From: Aquidulcibacter sp.
Lineage (GTDB): Bacteria; Pseudomonadota; Alphaproteobacteria; Caulobacterales; Aquidulcibacteraceae
NCBI RefSeq assembly: GCF_020253525.1
Contig: NZ_JADCBK010000064.1
Span: 1 to 64,000 of the forward strand
Length of the DNA stretch: 64,000 nucleotides
Direction of reading: 5' to 3'
Below are positions 25,372-35,334 of this stretch, one piece after another. The stretch's first letter is position 1. Each line of letters opens with the position of its first letter. The notes beneath the pieces were generated by a model, which had not been told where the DNA came from, ran no database searches, and was given only the letters and a program-made list of their open reading frames with translations. A program made the position numbers and the translations under genes.

Positions 25372-26762
25372 TTGGGAATGCAAAACGCAAGCCCATGTGG
25401 GAAGAATTGGCAACGGCTGACGAGCCTTTTGAGCTGGATGCCGACCTAGACTTTCTAGAGCCGACCCATGCGCAAAGCATCCCAGCGGCCGCCTCCCCGG
25501 GTGACTTCGATGCAGCTGCCTTTGAAGAAACCTATGTCGGTGAGCTAGCACGCGGCGGTGACCAACCTGTGCCACGCATCTCGGTGCAAGTTTTCTGCGA
25601 GCGACCCGATACCGCGCAATTGCTGCAATCGGCCTCGACCGATCGCCGGATTGCAAAAGCGCATGTGACCGTTTCGATGGGCGGCTTGGCAGGGGCAATC
25701 GAATTCTTCCAGGCACAGCCATCGCCAAACCTGATCATTGTTGAAAGCTTGGCTCCGCCAGCAGCCTTGATTCAGCAATTAGATGAACTGGCCTCTTATT
25801 GCGAACCCGGCGTCAAAGTAATTTTGATTGGCGAGTCCAATGATATTGGCCTGTACCGTGAGTTGATCCGGCGCGGTGTTTCCGAATACCTCGTTCCGCC
25901 GCTGCAGCCCTTGCAGCTGATCCGCACCATTTCCGGCCTTTATGTCGATCCTAGCAAGCCATTCTTGGGCCGTACCATTGCGTTTGTGGGCGCAAAAGGC
26001 GGTGCTGGGTCATCTACCATCGCGCACAATGTTGCGTGGTGCATGGCAGAACATGCCCGCGTAAACACCACATTGGTAGACCTTGACCTTTCTTGGGGGA
26101 CCACCGGCCTCGACTTCAATACCGATCCAGCAACAGGTATCGCCGATGCCTTGGAACAGCCAGAGCGGGTCGACGATGTGTTGCTGGACCGCTTGCTGAC
26201 CCGCCATACAGACCACCTGACCCTGTTTACGGCTCCGGCGTCGCTGGAACGTGAGTTTGATATTTCCCCAGACGCCTATGAAACGGTGATCGAAGGGGTT
26301 CGCCGCGGCGTGCCTTATGTCGTTCTTGATTTGCCACACACATGGTCAAAATGGATGCGGCAAACCTTGTTGTCTGCCGATGAAGTTGTCGTCGTGGCCC
26401 AACCAGACTTGGCTGGCTTGCGCAATGCTAAAAACATCTTCGATATGGTGCGGGTTGGTCGCCCAAACGACACGCCACCAAAAGTCATTTTGAATATGGT
26501 CGGCGTTGCCAAACGGCCCGAGATCCCGGTCAAGGACTTCGCCGAAGCCTTGGGCGTACAGCCAACCCTTGTCTTGCCTTACGATCCCCAATTGTTTGGA
26601 ACCGCAAGCAATAACGGGCAAATGTTGGCCGACGTAAATCCCAACAGCAAATGCGCTGAAGGTATGGATTTCTTGGCTCAATTGTTCACGGGCCGCGCGC
26701 CTCAGCCCAAGGCCAAGACCACATTCCTGTCAAAACTAATCCCCGCAAAAGCGGCTAAGTGA
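25368..26762 (+). CDS. cpaE: Pilus localisation/assembly ATPase CpaE
   Basis: A receiver-like domain (about 80-195, VILIGESNDIGLYRELIRRG) lacks an obvious phospho-acceptor pocket and is followed by a MinD/ParA-type ATPase. The deviant Walker A is GAKGGAGSST (208-217). It keeps the signature Lys but has Ser where ParA proteins have the second Lys, as is usual in CpaE. CpaE places the Tad machine at the pole in Caulobacter. It is coupled to cpaD and precedes cpaF by 7 bp. Confidence 0.94.
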   Translation: MIGNAKRKPMWEELATADEPFELDADLDFLEPTHAQSIPAAASPGDFDAAAFEETYVGELARGGDQPVPRISVQVFCERPDTAQLLQSASTDRRIAKAHVTVSMGGLAGAIEFFQAQPSPNLIIVESLAPPAALIQQLDELASYCEPGVKVILIGESNDIGLYRELIRRGVSEYLVPPLQPLQLIRTISGLYVDPSKPFLGRTIAFVGAKGGAGSSTIAHNVAWCMAEHARVNTTLVDLDLSWGTTGLDFNTDPATGIADALEQPERVDDVLLDRLLTRHTDHLTLFTAPASLEREFDISPDAYETVIEGVRRGVPYVVLDLPHTWSKWMRQTLLSADEVVVVAQPDLAGLRNAKNIFDMVRVGRPNDTPPKVILNMVGVAKRPEIPVKDFAEALGVQPTLVLPYDPQLFGTASNNGQMLADVNPNSKCAEGMDFLAQLFTGRAPQPKAKTTFLSKLIPAKAAK

Positions 26763-26769
26763 GGACAGG

Positions 26770-28266
26770 ATGTTTGGTAAACGCGCAGACGGGGCGGCAC
26801 AGGCATCACCTCCTAAGTTTGCCCCCATTGAGGCTCCAAAACCAACAGCAGCGCCACAAGCGCCGTCCCCAACGGCTGCGGCACCGCCATCGGCTTCGCC
26901 CGCTGGAACTTTGGACCCGGCGCGTGTCGCCAAAGCGGTGCGTGCGCCAACCCAGTCAGCACCGCCGGTCGTCCCCGTCAATGATGGAAGGACCGAGGAA
27001 TACTACCGCACCAAGGCTTCGGTCTATAACGCGCTAATCGAGACCATTGATTTGGGTCAGTTGGCTGCGTTGGATCAGCGCACGGCCCGAGATGAAATCC
27101 GCGATATCGTCAATGAGATCATCGCCATCAAACAAGTCATCGTCTCGGTTGCTGAGCAAGAGCAATTGCTCAACGACATCGTCAATGACGTCTTGGGTTA
27201 TGGTCCGCTTGAACCTTTGTTGGCGCGCGATGATATCGCCGACATCATGGTCAATGGGGCAAATGCCGTCTTTATCGAAGTCGGCGGTAAAGTGACCAAA
27301 ACGCCGATCCGCTTCCGCGACAACCAGCAGCTGATGAACATTTGCCAACGGATCGTGAGCCAAGTCGGTCGGCGGGTTGATGAAAGCTCACCAATCTGCG
27401 ACGCGCGTTTACCAGACGGCTCGCGTGTGAACGTTATTGTGCCGCCCTTGGCGCTGGATGGCCCTACCCTCACCATTCGTAAGTTCAAAAAAGACAAATT
27501 GCGGATGAAGGACCTCGTTGGGTTCGGGGCGATCTCTGAAGCCGCGGGCAAAGTGCTCGGCATTATTGGTGCCGCCCGATGCAATGTCCTGATCTCCGGC
27601 GGGACGGGTTCTGGTAAAACGACCCTTCTAAACTGCTTAACCGGATATATTGCCCCAGATGAACGCGTCATCACTTGCGAAGACGCGGCCGAATTGCAGT
27701 TGCAACAGCCTCATGTCGTCCGCTTGGAAACCCGTCCGCCCAATTTGGAAGGTCAAGGTGCGGTCCACATGCGCGACCTCGTCAAAAACTGTCTCCGGAT
27801 GCGTCCAGAGAGGATCATCGTGGGCGAAGTCCGGGGACCAGAAGCGTTCGACTTGCTGCAAGCCATGAACACGGGTCACGACGGTTCTATGGGAACGTTG
27901 CACGCCAACAGCCCGCGCGAAGGTCTGTCGCGGATGGAAAGCATGATCACCATGGGTGGCTTCTCGCTGCCAACCAAAACGATCCGCGAAATGATTGTTG
28001 GTTCGATTGATGTGGTGATTCAGGCAGCCCGCCTGCGGGATGGCTCACGCAAAATCACGCACATCACCGAAGTTCTGGGCTTGGAAGGCGATGTGATCGT
28101 GACCCAAGACCTGATCGTCTTTGAAATGGATGGCGAAGACGCAAACGGCAAAATCATCGGCAAGCACCGTTCGACTGGTATTGCGCGTCCAAAATTCTGG
28201 GATCGCGCACGCTATTACGGTCTGGAAAAGGAACTCGCCGAAGCTCTTGATGCGGCGGATGTGTAA
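26770..28266 (+). CDS. cpaF: Tad pilus motor ATPase CpaF (TadA)
   Basis: CpaF is a hexameric secretion ATPase of the GspE/VirB11 superfamily that powers pilus extension and retraction. A Pro/Ala-rich N-terminus (to about 70) is followed by the N-terminal domain ([24 protein letters not shown]). Walker A is [12 protein letters not shown] (277 on), then the Asp box, [20 protein letters not shown] (Walker B) and the His box [11 protein letters not shown]. It is followed directly by tadB. Confidence 0.97.
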   Translation: MFGKRADGAAQASPPKFAPIEAPKPTAAPQAPSPTAAAPPSASPAGTLDPARVAKAVRAPTQSAPPVVPVNDGRTEEYYRTKASVYNALIETIDLGQLAALDQRTARDEIRDIVNEIIAIKQVIVSVAEQEQLLNDIVNDVLGYGPLEPLLARDDIADIMVNGANAVFIEVGGKVTKTPIRFRDNQQLMNICQRIVSQVGRRVDESSPICDARLPDGSRVNVIVPPLALDGPTLTIRKFKKDKLRMKDLVGFGAISEAAGKVLGIIGAARCNVLISGGTGSGKTTLLNCLTGYIAPDERVITCEDAAELQLQQPHVVRLETRPPNLEGQGAVHMRDLVKNCLRMRPERIIVGEVRGPEAFDLLQAMNTGHDGSMGTLHANSPREGLSRMESMITMGGFSLPTKTIREMIVGSIDVVIQAARLRDGSRKITHITEVLGLEGDVIVTQDLIVFEMDGEDANGKIIGKHRSTGIARPKFWDRARYYGLEKELAEALDAADV

Positions 28267-28271
28267 CGGAC

Positions 28272-29246
28272 ATGGATCTTGGAACCATCATCCCTGTGAT
28301 TGTAGCCATCGGCGTGGTGCTGATTGGAATTGCGCTGGCTGGCGATGACAACCAGGAGTCTCAAAAGCGAATTAAGTCGGTTGCGCAATCGCGCGAATCC
28401 GCGATCAAGCGTCGCGGTGCTGACCCGGATGAAACACGCCGGAAGCGCTTGCTAGGCAACATTAAAGATATCGAAATGCGGGAACGGCAGTTGCGTCGGG
28501 CCCGGCTTTCTGTAGGCGCGCGCATCGAGCAAGCGGGTCTGACGATCGAAGAAAAAACCTTTTGGATCGCATCGGGTTCAGTTGGCATCTTGGTCGCTTT
28601 GGGCATATTGGTCTCGGGCAATTCTTGGTATGTTGCCTTGGGCGCTGGTGGGGTTGCCGCTTTTGGTTTGCCGCGCTGGATTTTGGGCTTTCTGGTTGGC
28701 CAACGCCAAAAGAAATTCATTGCAGAATTCGCTAACGCCATTGATGTGATCGTGCGCGGCGTGAAGTCTGGTTTGCCCTTAGCAGAATGTCTGAAGATCA
28801 TCGCTCGGGAAGCGCCGGAACCTTTGAGCACAGAATTTCGGCGCATCTGCGATAGCCAATCCATGGGCGTTCCGATGGATCAGTGCTTGGCAAAGCTTTT
28901 TGAACGCATGCCGCTCCCTGAAGTCAGCTTCTTCTCGATCGTTTTGTCGATCCAATTGAAGGCGGGTGGGAACCTTTCGGAAGCCTTGGGCAATTTGTCT
29001 CTGATCTTGCGGTCGCGCAAACTCATGCGCGAGAAGATCAACGCCCTATCTTCCGAAGCTAAGGCATCGGCCATGATTATCGGTGCTTTGCCGATCTGCG
29101 TCTGCTTGATGGTTTACATCACAAGCCCCTCTTACATGGGCCTGCTTTTCACTGACCCCACCGGACATCTTGGATTAGGTGTTGGGGTTTTGATGATGGG
29201 CACCGGCATTTTGGTCATGCGCAACATGATTAACTTCGACATTTAA
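28272..29246 (+). CDS. tadB: Tad pilus inner-membrane platform protein TadB (CpaG)
   Basis: This is a GspF-type platform protein. An N-terminal helix, a cytoplasmic basic region (ARLSVGARIEQAGLTIEEK), paired helices, then the T2SSF domain (FANAIDVIVRGVKSGLPLAECLKIIA) and two C-terminal helices are visible. It starts 5 bp after the cpaF stop and works with TadC as the membrane base of the pilus. Confidence 0.93.
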   Translation: MDLGTIIPVIVAIGVVLIGIALAGDDNQESQKRIKSVAQSRESAIKRRGADPDETRRKRLLGNIKDIEMRERQLRRARLSVGARIEQAGLTIEEKTFWIASGSVGILVALGILVSGNSWYVALGAGGVAAFGLPRWILGFLVGQRQKKFIAEFANAIDVIVRGVKSGLPLAECLKIIAREAPEPLSTEFRRICDSQSMGVPMDQCLAKLFERMPLPEVSFFSIVLSIQLKAGGNLSEALGNLSLILRSRKLMREKINALSSEAKASAMIIGALPICVCLMVYITSPSYMGLLFTDPTGHLGLGVGVLMMGTGILVMRNMINFDI

Positions 29247-29256
29247 GGAACAGACT

Positions 29257-30285
29257 ATGTTCGCAGAAGTTAAGGATTTTGCACGCACGGTCACAGACCC
29301 AGATTTTGTTGCCTCGCTCATCATGGCGGTTGCGCTGTTGATTACTGCTTTGACGATTGCCCAACCTTTGTGGAAAACCGACCAATTGGCGGCCCGCATG
29401 AAAGGTGTGGCAACAGATCGCGAATCCATGCGGCGCAAAAGCCGCGCCACCATTGCCGCTGAGCACGCCGAAAAGACATCGCTGCGCCAACGCGCCAAAG
29501 GTCCATGGAAGTCGATCGTTGACAAGCTAAACCTTCAGAAACTGCTTGAAGATCCCAATGTGACCCAGAATTTGATGGAGGCCGGACTTCGCGGCCCCGG
29601 GCCTGTTGCCATCTTCTATTTTGCGCGATTTGCGACCCCAATTTTCTTCTTCATCGGCGCGCTGACCTATGTCACGATCTTTGGAAAAGACATGACCAGC
29701 AATAACCGCCTTATCGCGGCCCTTGGGGCATGTGTGGCGGGCTTTTACCTGCCAAACATCATTGTCAAAAATATCGCGACCAAGCGGCGCACCTCTATCA
29801 TGCGCGCTTTCCCAGATGCGTTAGACTTGCTTCTAATCTGCGTTGAGTCCGGCATGTCAATTGAAGGGGCCTTCTTACGCGTCGGTCAAGAAATCGGTTC
29901 CTCCTCCATCGAATTGGCTGAGGAATTGAGCCTGACCAATGCCGAGCTCGCCTATCTGCAGGATCGGCGTGTGGCTTATGAAAATTTGGCTAAGCGTACC
30001 AATCATCCAGGCGTAAAGGGCGTCGCTACAGCGCTGATCCAAGCGGAACGATATGGTACACCGCTAGGTGCGGCCTTGCGGGTAATGGCTAAAGAGAACC
30101 GCGAATTGAGGATGACGGAAGCGGAGAAAAAGGCAGCCGCCCTGCCGGCGAAGCTAACCGTTCCGATGATTGTATTCTTCTTGCCAGTTCTGTTCATCGT
30201 GATTCTGACGCCAGCCTATATCCAGTATCAGAACATGAATGGTGGCGCTGGTCCCAAAAACATCTCGGGTGCGCCGCCTCGGTAA
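29257..30285 (+). CDS. tadC: Tad pilus inner-membrane platform protein TadC (CpaH)
   Basis: This is the second GspF-like platform protein. It has an N-terminal helix, a helix pair (IFYFARFATPIFFFIGAL), the T2SSF domain (FPDALDLLLICVESGMSIEGAF) and a final helix (VPMIVFFLPVLFIVI). It is the last gene of the cpaB-tadC operon; the convergent zinc-finger gene begins 25 bp on. No tadD-like TPR gene follows here. Confidence 0.93.
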   Translation: MFAEVKDFARTVTDPDFVASLIMAVALLITALTIAQPLWKTDQLAARMKGVATDRESMRRKSRATIAAEHAEKTSLRQRAKGPWKSIVDKLNLQKLLEDPNVTQNLMEAGLRGPGPVAIFYFARFATPIFFFIGALTYVTIFGKDMTSNNRLIAALGACVAGFYLPNIIVKNIATKRRTSIMRAFPDALDLLLICVESGMSIEGAFLRVGQEIGSSSIELAEELSLTNAELAYLQDRRVAYENLAKRTNHPGVKGVATALIQAERYGTPLGAALRVMAKENRELRMTEAEKKAAALPAKLTVPMIVFFLPVLFIVILTPAYIQYQNMNGGAGPKNISGAPPR

Positions 30286-30310
30286 GCTGCAAGCTGAGCT
30301 AAATCTAGTC

Positions 30311-30514
30311 TTAGTGCGTTGCGCCACCTTCAGAGGTCTTCTGCACATACAGGCGGCCACAATACAGGCACTCAACCTGACCTTCGTCACCCATTTCATA
30401 CCAGACCTTTGGGTGCCCCAAAGCACCACCACCGCCATCGCAGGCGATGCGATGACCATCCACATAAATGGTTTCAACTGGCTGGTTGGTCTTTAAAGGT
30501 ACGGAGACGGACAT
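30311..30514 (-). CDS. Small zinc-finger (zf-CHCC) protein
   Basis: The 67-residue protein has C25, H34, C49 and C52 in the pattern IACDGGGGALGHPKVW then ECLYCGRLYV. This matches the zf-CHCC family, related to mitochondrial NDUFS6 (the complex I zinc subunit). Many alphaproteobacteria carry it as a single gene. Its exact role in bacteria is not established. It is convergent with tadC. Confidence 0.85.
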   Translation of the reverse strand: MSVSVPLKTNQPVETIYVDGHRIACDGGGGALGHPKVWYEMGDEGQVECLYCGRLYVQKTSEGGATH

Positions 30515-30616
30515 TAATCTGTTTCTCTCACAGTGGCGTGATTGCTACGGCCTGTTTAGCGTCCTAATTAGAACTTTCGGGCCCTATCCGTCAACGTGTG
30601 CGCCAAGCGAGAAACC

Positions 30617-31567
30617 ATGACCCAATCCCCTTTTGCGATTGAAGCCCGCGGGCTTCAAAAAACCTATGCAGCCAGCGGAAAATCTCCTGAAAAGCAGGCT
30701 CTGAAAGGGTTGGACCTCGCAATCCCAAAAGGGTCCATATTCGGCCTTTTAGGGCCAAATGGCGCAGGAAAGTCCACATTTATCAACATTCTGGCCGGCC
30801 TTGTCATCAAAACGGCAGGTGAAGTTCGTATCTGGGACATCGATATCGACAAAGACCATCGCGCTGCCAAGGCAGCCATTGGGATTGTGCCACAAGAAAT
30901 TAGTTTTGATGCCTTCTTTACCCCCTTTGAAACACTCGAGCTCCAAGCCGGTTTTTATGGGGTCCCGCCCAAGGAACGGCGTTCGATGGAATTGCTGGAA
31001 GCCGTCGGCTTGGCGGATAAGCGCGACACTTATTCTCGGCAATTGTCGGGAGGCATGAAGCGTCGTTTGTTGATTGCCAAAGCGCTTGTGCACACGCCGC
31101 CGGTTGTCATTCTCGATGAACCCACTGCCGGCGTTGACGTCGAACTCCGCCGCTCCTTGTGGGAATATATCACCATGCTGAATAAAGAGCGTGGTGTGAC
31201 GATTGTCCTGACCACACACTATCTCGAAGAGGCGCAGGAATTGTGCGACAATATTGCGATCATCGATCAAGGACGACTGATTGCCTCTGAGCCAACGCCG
31301 ACCATTTTGAAGCGGCTCGACAAAAAGGCAGTGGTGATCTCTCCCTTAGAGCCCTTGACGCAGATTCCTTCAGGCCTATCCGATCTTGAATGTGTTTTGC
31401 GCCCAGATGGGGCCTTGGCCATTCACTACCGACCCAACGAGCACAGCGTGGAGGCACTCTTGTCTCAGGCGATGGGCGCTGGGGTGCGAATAAAGGATTT
31501 GCGGATCGAAGAACCCAATTTGGAAGATGTCTTTGTGGCCCTCACAACGCCCGCGGGCGGGCGGTAA
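30617..31567 (+). CDS. ABC transporter ATP-binding protein (ABC-2 export type)
   Basis: Walker A is GPNGAGKST, the Q-loop region GIVPQE, the signature LSGGMKRRL, Walker B ILDEPTAGVD and the H-loop TTHYLEEA. The DrrA/CcmA-like sequence suggests an exporter of lipids, polysaccharides or drugs. The start is MTQSPFAIEA (30617), seven codons after the track's GTG. No permease gene is adjacent: the next gene, trmB, is convergent and overlaps its end by 26 bp. The transmembrane partner must lie elsewhere. Confidence 0.88.
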   Translation: MTQSPFAIEARGLQKTYAASGKSPEKQALKGLDLAIPKGSIFGLLGPNGAGKSTFINILAGLVIKTAGEVRIWDIDIDKDHRAAKAAIGIVPQEISFDAFFTPFETLELQAGFYGVPPKERRSMELLEAVGLADKRDTYSRQLSGGMKRRLLIAKALVHTPPVVILDEPTAGVDVELRRSLWEYITMLNKERGVTIVLTTHYLEEAQELCDNIAIIDQGRLIASEPTPTILKRLDKKAVVISPLEPLTQIPSGLSDLECVLRPDGALAIHYRPNEHSVEALLSQAMGAGVRIKDLRIEEPNLEDVFVALTTPAGGR

Positions 31568-32258
31568 AGCGCAAGAAAATGGGCGCACAATCCCCAAGCT
31601 TCTTGGTTTCGTATCGCGTTGTAATGTGATCCTCTGGTGGCGTCCGCCAATCAGCCGCCATTTCTGCCTGCCACTCAAAGCCACCGTGTTGAGTCACTTT
31701 CTCTAGCGTCCACGCGGCATAATTGGCCCAATCGGTGGCGAAACGAAGCTCACCGCCGGGCTTAAGTGCTTTATGGGCATCGTCCAAAAAGGCGTTTTGG
31801 ATAAGACGTCGCTTATTGTGTTTCGCCTTATGCCATGGGTCTGGAAACAGAATCACCAGCTTGTCGAGGCTGGCCGGCTTAAGTGCGTTCAAAACGGGCC
31901 GAGCATCTGACGCCAACAGACGCACATTCATGAGGCCGCGGTCTTCAATACCAACCAATGCCTTGGCCACCCCTTCTTGAAAGGGCTCTGCCCCCAAAAA
32001 GAGGTGACTTGGATGACGCTCTGCTTGCCCAATCAGATGCTCGGCTCCACCAAAGCCGATCTCAAATACAACTGCTTCTGCGGAGGGCATCCAGTGGCTC
32101 GGGTCTAGGCCATGGGCCGGCTCTGCTGGAATCGACACGCGTGGAAATAGGGTTTCATACAGCTGTTCTTGGCGATCAGATAAAGCGCGACCACGCACGC
32201 GCCCGAAGGATCGGAGTGGCCCAAAGGGCTTTGGTGCAGAGAAATCAGGGTTGGACAT
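31542..32258 (-). CDS. trmB: tRNA (guanine-N7-)-methyltransferase
   Basis: TrmB makes m7G46 in tRNA using S-adenosylmethionine. The SAM motif appears as VVFEIGFGGAEHLIGQAE. The family signature is LVILFPDPWHKAKHNKRRLIQ, with the C-terminal TRYETKKLGDCAPIF. The length of 238 is normal. It is convergent with the ABC ATPase gene, with a small overlap of coding ends. Confidence 0.94.
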   Translation of the reverse strand: MSNPDFSAPKPFGPLRSFGRVRGRALSDRQEQLYETLFPRVSIPAEPAHGLDPSHWMPSAEAVVFEIGFGGAEHLIGQAERHPSHLFLGAEPFQEGVAKALVGIEDRGLMNVRLLASDARPVLNALKPASLDKLVILFPDPWHKAKHNKRRLIQNAFLDDAHKALKPGGELRFATDWANYAAWTLEKVTQHGGFEWQAEMAADWRTPPEDHITTRYETKKLGDCAPIFLRFTARPRAL

Positions 32259-32335
32259 AGGCTGCTTATGCCCGTTTGGCTGCCCTTGGACTAGAGCCGG
32301 AGATCTGCTGGTGGCAGCAGCCTCTCCTTAAGAGC

Positions 32336-32743
32336 CTAGTCGTCATCAGCCAGAATACGAACTAGCTCAATGACCTTTTTGCGCTGAGTGCTGGATTTTA
32401 GGCGCGCATAATCGGCCAGAAGCTCTAGAGCGCCAGGGGCAGCCAAAAGGCTCGCGGTAGAAAGTGTCTCTGCTTCGCTTGGAATTTCTGCAACACCCGG
32501 CCCTAGCGCCACGTTTAGCCCATCGAAGAAGAAAGAAGGCTCAACCCCCAATAGGCCGCACAGCTGGAATAGCCGGCTTGCCCCGATACGGTTCATGCCG
32601 CGCTCGTATTTTTGAACTTGTTGAAACGACAGACCCAGCAATTCTGCCAAGCGCTCTTGGCTCATACCCAAATCTTCACGCCGCTGCTTTAAGCGACAGC
32701 CAACATAAGCATCAACGGAAGTAGAACGACGATGATTAATCAT
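32336..32743 (-). CDS. XRE-family helix-turn-helix regulator
   Basis: The HTH_3 domain is at about residues 15-70 (GCRLKQRREDLGMSQERLAELLGLSFQQVQKYERGMNRI). A C-terminal half lacks recognised enzymatic motifs and ends LKSSTQRKKVIELVRILADDD. This matches a regulator family widespread in alphaproteobacteria. ATG 32743 has an AAGG SD; the track start eight codons upstream has none. It is upstream of trmB and downstream of lnt on the same strand. Targets unknown. Confidence 0.85.
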   Translation of the reverse strand: MINHRRSTSVDAYVGCRLKQRREDLGMSQERLAELLGLSFQQVQKYERGMNRIGASRLFQLCGLLGVEPSFFFDGLNVALGPGVAEIPSEAETLSTASLLAAPGALELLADYARLKSSTQRKKVIELVRILADDD

Positions 32744-32791
32744 GAAACCTTGCCTTGGTGCGGGCATTATTTCAATGAAGAGTTGTTTGTG

Positions 32792-34405
32792 TCAATGCCG
32801 CTTGTGTCGCCAAACCGCCATAAGGCCGAAACCAAGAATTAAAATGCCAAACCCGAGTTCGCCGAAACGGGCATAGGGGGTGGGTCCGTGGAAATCAGGC
32901 AGACGTGCTGTCGCATAGCCAGCCCCTGCGCGATGTTCTGCCACCGGGCGTCCGAGGCGATCGACAATAGCGGACCACCCACCACTCGCGGAGCGCACCA
33001 CAGGCAACCCTGTTTCAATGGCCCGATAACGGGCTTGCGCATAATGCTGATCTGGCCCCAGCAAATCACCATACCATGCATCGATCGACACATTCAGGAT
33101 CCAAGCAGCTTTGCCTGTCGCTTGCTTATTAAAGCGTGGAAACACAATCTCATAGCAAATGCGGGGATCGGCCAAAGGCGCTTTGGGAAGGCTTAACGTC
33201 GTGGGCTCTGGCCCGGGTGACATTTCGCCATCATAGGAAACCAGGCTTGCTATCCCGAAAAGTTGGAACAGCGATCGCAGAGGCAGATATTCACCAAAGG
33301 GTACCAGGTGATGCTTGTCATAAACGGCGCGCGTGGTCAGGCCGCCATTCTCAACATCAAACACCAGTAGACTATTGGAAAAAAGCGCTTGACCGGCCAA
33401 AAGGTCACGACGAATGGAGCCTACTGCTAAGGTCCGTGCACCAAGGCGGGCTTGAATCTGCTCTAGGACAAAGGGCTCTTCCAAAAGAATGAATGGGAAA
33501 GCCCCTTCAGGCCAAACCACAATATCTGCCTTTTGGGAGTCTGACGTTTCCAATAAGCCAAGGTAGGTTTCAACGATCCGCACCGTGTTGGCGGGGTCCC
33601 ACACCTCCTTTTGGCTAAACCCAGCTTGTCCAGCAGCAATGACGGGACCTTTTCCAGCCATTGGATCAATCGGTCCCGCTGCGCGAAGTTGAAGCAAGCC
33701 ATACGCACAGGCACCCAATGCCAACCCACCTGCGGCGATAAGAGAGAGATAGCGCTTGAGCCCTTCGCCCTTCGCCAAAAGGACAACAGGGGTTGCTAAT
33801 GCCCAGAGGGTCAAGACTGACAGCCCATAAGGACCGATCACGCCTGCAACTTGGCTGATCGGCTCTCCCGGTTTCCAGATATAGGCCGGCAAATTCCAAG
33901 GAAGCCCGGTGAATAAATGGCTACGCGCAAATTCGCTAATGCCAAAGCAGACGGCAAAAATCAGAAGACGGGACGGCCCTGCTCGCCAAAACCTTTGCGC
34001 CGCGACAGCCGCCAGCCCCCAATATACACCCATCGCGGCGGGCAAGGCCGTTACAGCGAATGGCATCAACACGGCAAATTTCTCGGGATCGACCAAAAAC
34101 GCATTGCCGACCCAAAACATCCCAGCGAGGAAATAGCCAAAGCCCCAAGACCAACCGCGCCAAAAGGCCGATCTAAGCCGCTTCTTGTTTTGAAATGCGC
34201 CATCCAGCAAGAAAATGAGGCCGCAGATGGATACCATGTAGGCCGGCCAAATGTGGAAAGGTGCATGGCCTAAAACCGCAAGCGCTCCCAACAACATCGC
34301 ACCTAAGCCGGAAAGCCACGCAGGCTTGTTCGGCCCCAGAATAGCAATGGGATGACTTGTGTCGGGCTCAGCCGCCTGTGATGGAGGCATTAGGGTATCA
34401 GTCAC
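32792..34405 (-). CDS. lnt: Apolipoprotein N-acyltransferase
   Basis: Lnt transfers the third acyl chain to lipoproteins at the periplasmic face of the inner membrane. Several N-terminal helices lead into the nitrilase-like domain. The catalytic triad is visible as Glu in VVWPEGAFPF, Lys in YDKHHLVPFGEYLP and Cys in RICYEIVFP. The usual NDAW motif reads SIDAWYGD. The length of 537 residues is typical. The start overlaps the end of corC by four bases in the miaB-phoH-ybeY-corC-lnt cluster. Confidence 0.95.
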   Translation of the reverse strand: MTDTLMPPSQAAEPDTSHPIAILGPNKPAWLSGLGAMLLGALAVLGHAPFHIWPAYMVSICGLIFLLDGAFQNKKRLRSAFWRGWSWGFGYFLAGMFWVGNAFLVDPEKFAVLMPFAVTALPAAMGVYWGLAAVAAQRFWRAGPSRLLIFAVCFGISEFARSHLFTGLPWNLPAYIWKPGEPISQVAGVIGPYGLSVLTLWALATPVVLLAKGEGLKRYLSLIAAGGLALGACAYGLLQLRAAGPIDPMAGKGPVIAAGQAGFSQKEVWDPANTVRIVETYLGLLETSDSQKADIVVWPEGAFPFILLEEPFVLEQIQARLGARTLAVGSIRRDLLAGQALFSNSLLVFDVENGGLTTRAVYDKHHLVPFGEYLPLRSLFQLFGIASLVSYDGEMSPGPEPTTLSLPKAPLADPRICYEIVFPRFNKQATGKAAWILNVSIDAWYGDLLGPDQHYAQARYRAIETGLPVVRSASGGWSAIVDRLGRPVAEHRAGAGYATARLPDFHGPTPYARFGELGFGILILGFGLMAVWRHKRH

Positions 34406-35334
34406 GCAGATGGTGCCTGAGAACTATCGGTATTTGCCTTTTCCACCGCTTTGGCAGAACGGATGCGCACCCGTTTGATTCTGCGCGGGTCTGCATCAAT
34501 GACTTCAAAATCATAGCCCGTGGGATGATGAAGGATCTCACCACGTGGCGGCACGCGTCCTGCAAGCGCAAAGACCAAACCACCCAGCGTATCAATATCA
34601 TCTTCCATATCTTCCAACGTCAGATCAACGCCAGCGCGCTCAGAGAAGTCATCCAACTCTACCCGCGCATCGGCCTCCCAGACGCCGTTGCCGGTATCAA
34701 CGATGAGGTCCTGGTCGAGATCATCGTGCTCATCATCAATATCGCCAATGATTTCTTCCACGAGGTCTTCAATCGTCACCAAGCCATCGGTGCCGCCATA
34801 TTCATCGATCACCAGAGCCATATGGCACCGCTTTGCACGCATTTGCAGCAACAGGTTTGGTAACTTCATGGAGATCGGAACATAAAGCAAATCGCGCTTT
34901 AGCCGCCCTAAGACAAGATCATCCAGCTTCGCCTTGGTCTGACCTTCTGCATCCGGGATCAACAAAGATAGAATGTCTTTGACATGGACAAAGCCCAAGG
35001 GTGTGTCGAGATTTTCGGCATAAACCGGCATGCGAGAATGCTGATGCTCTTCAAACATACGAGCGACTTCGCCAAGCGGCATCTCGATTTCTACGGCCGT
35101 AATGTCCGCACGGGGTACCATTACGTCGCGAACCGACAATCGATCAAAGCTTGCAGCCTTGACGATCATGTCCTTTTGATTGCGCTCGATCGTTTCGCCT
35201 GACTGCTCGCGCTCACGCAAGAGCTCGGCGGGATCTAGGCCTGCATAAGCGTTCTGGCGACGCAGCTTTTGCGTCCACCGCTTCCAAAAGCTTGTTTTCT
35301 TGGCTGAGTTACTACTGGATGGGTCGTCAGTCAT
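34402..35334 (-). CDS. CorC/HlyC-type CBS-domain protein
   Basis: This is the YbeX/CorC type without a DUF21 membrane domain. A CBS pair ([63 protein letters not shown]) is followed by the CorC_HlyC C-terminal domain ([18 protein letters not shown]). The family is linked to magnesium/cobalt efflux and, through YbeX, to ribosome metabolism. ATG 35334 overlaps the end of the phoH-ybeY gene by eight bases. Confidence 0.9.
   Translation of the reverse strand: MTDDPSSSNSAKKTSFWKRWTQKLRRQNAYAGLDPAELLREREQSGETIERNQKDMIVKAASFDRLSVRDVMVPRADITAVEIEMPLGEVARMFEEHQHSRMPVYAENLDTPLGFVHVKDILSLLIPDAEGQTKAKLDDLVLGRLKRDLLYVPISMKLPNLLLQMRAKRCHMALVIDEYGGTDGLVTIEDLVEEIIGDIDDEHDDLDQDLIVDTGNGVWEADARVELDDFSERAGVDLTLEDMEDDIDTLGGLVFALAGRVPPRGEILHHPTGYDFEVIDADPRRIKRVRIRSAKAVEKANTDSSQAPSA

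Noticed and set aside
34357-34863. 168-aa plus-strand ORF over lnt/corC
   Set aside because: Shadow of the corC-type gene; no start signal and no domain.
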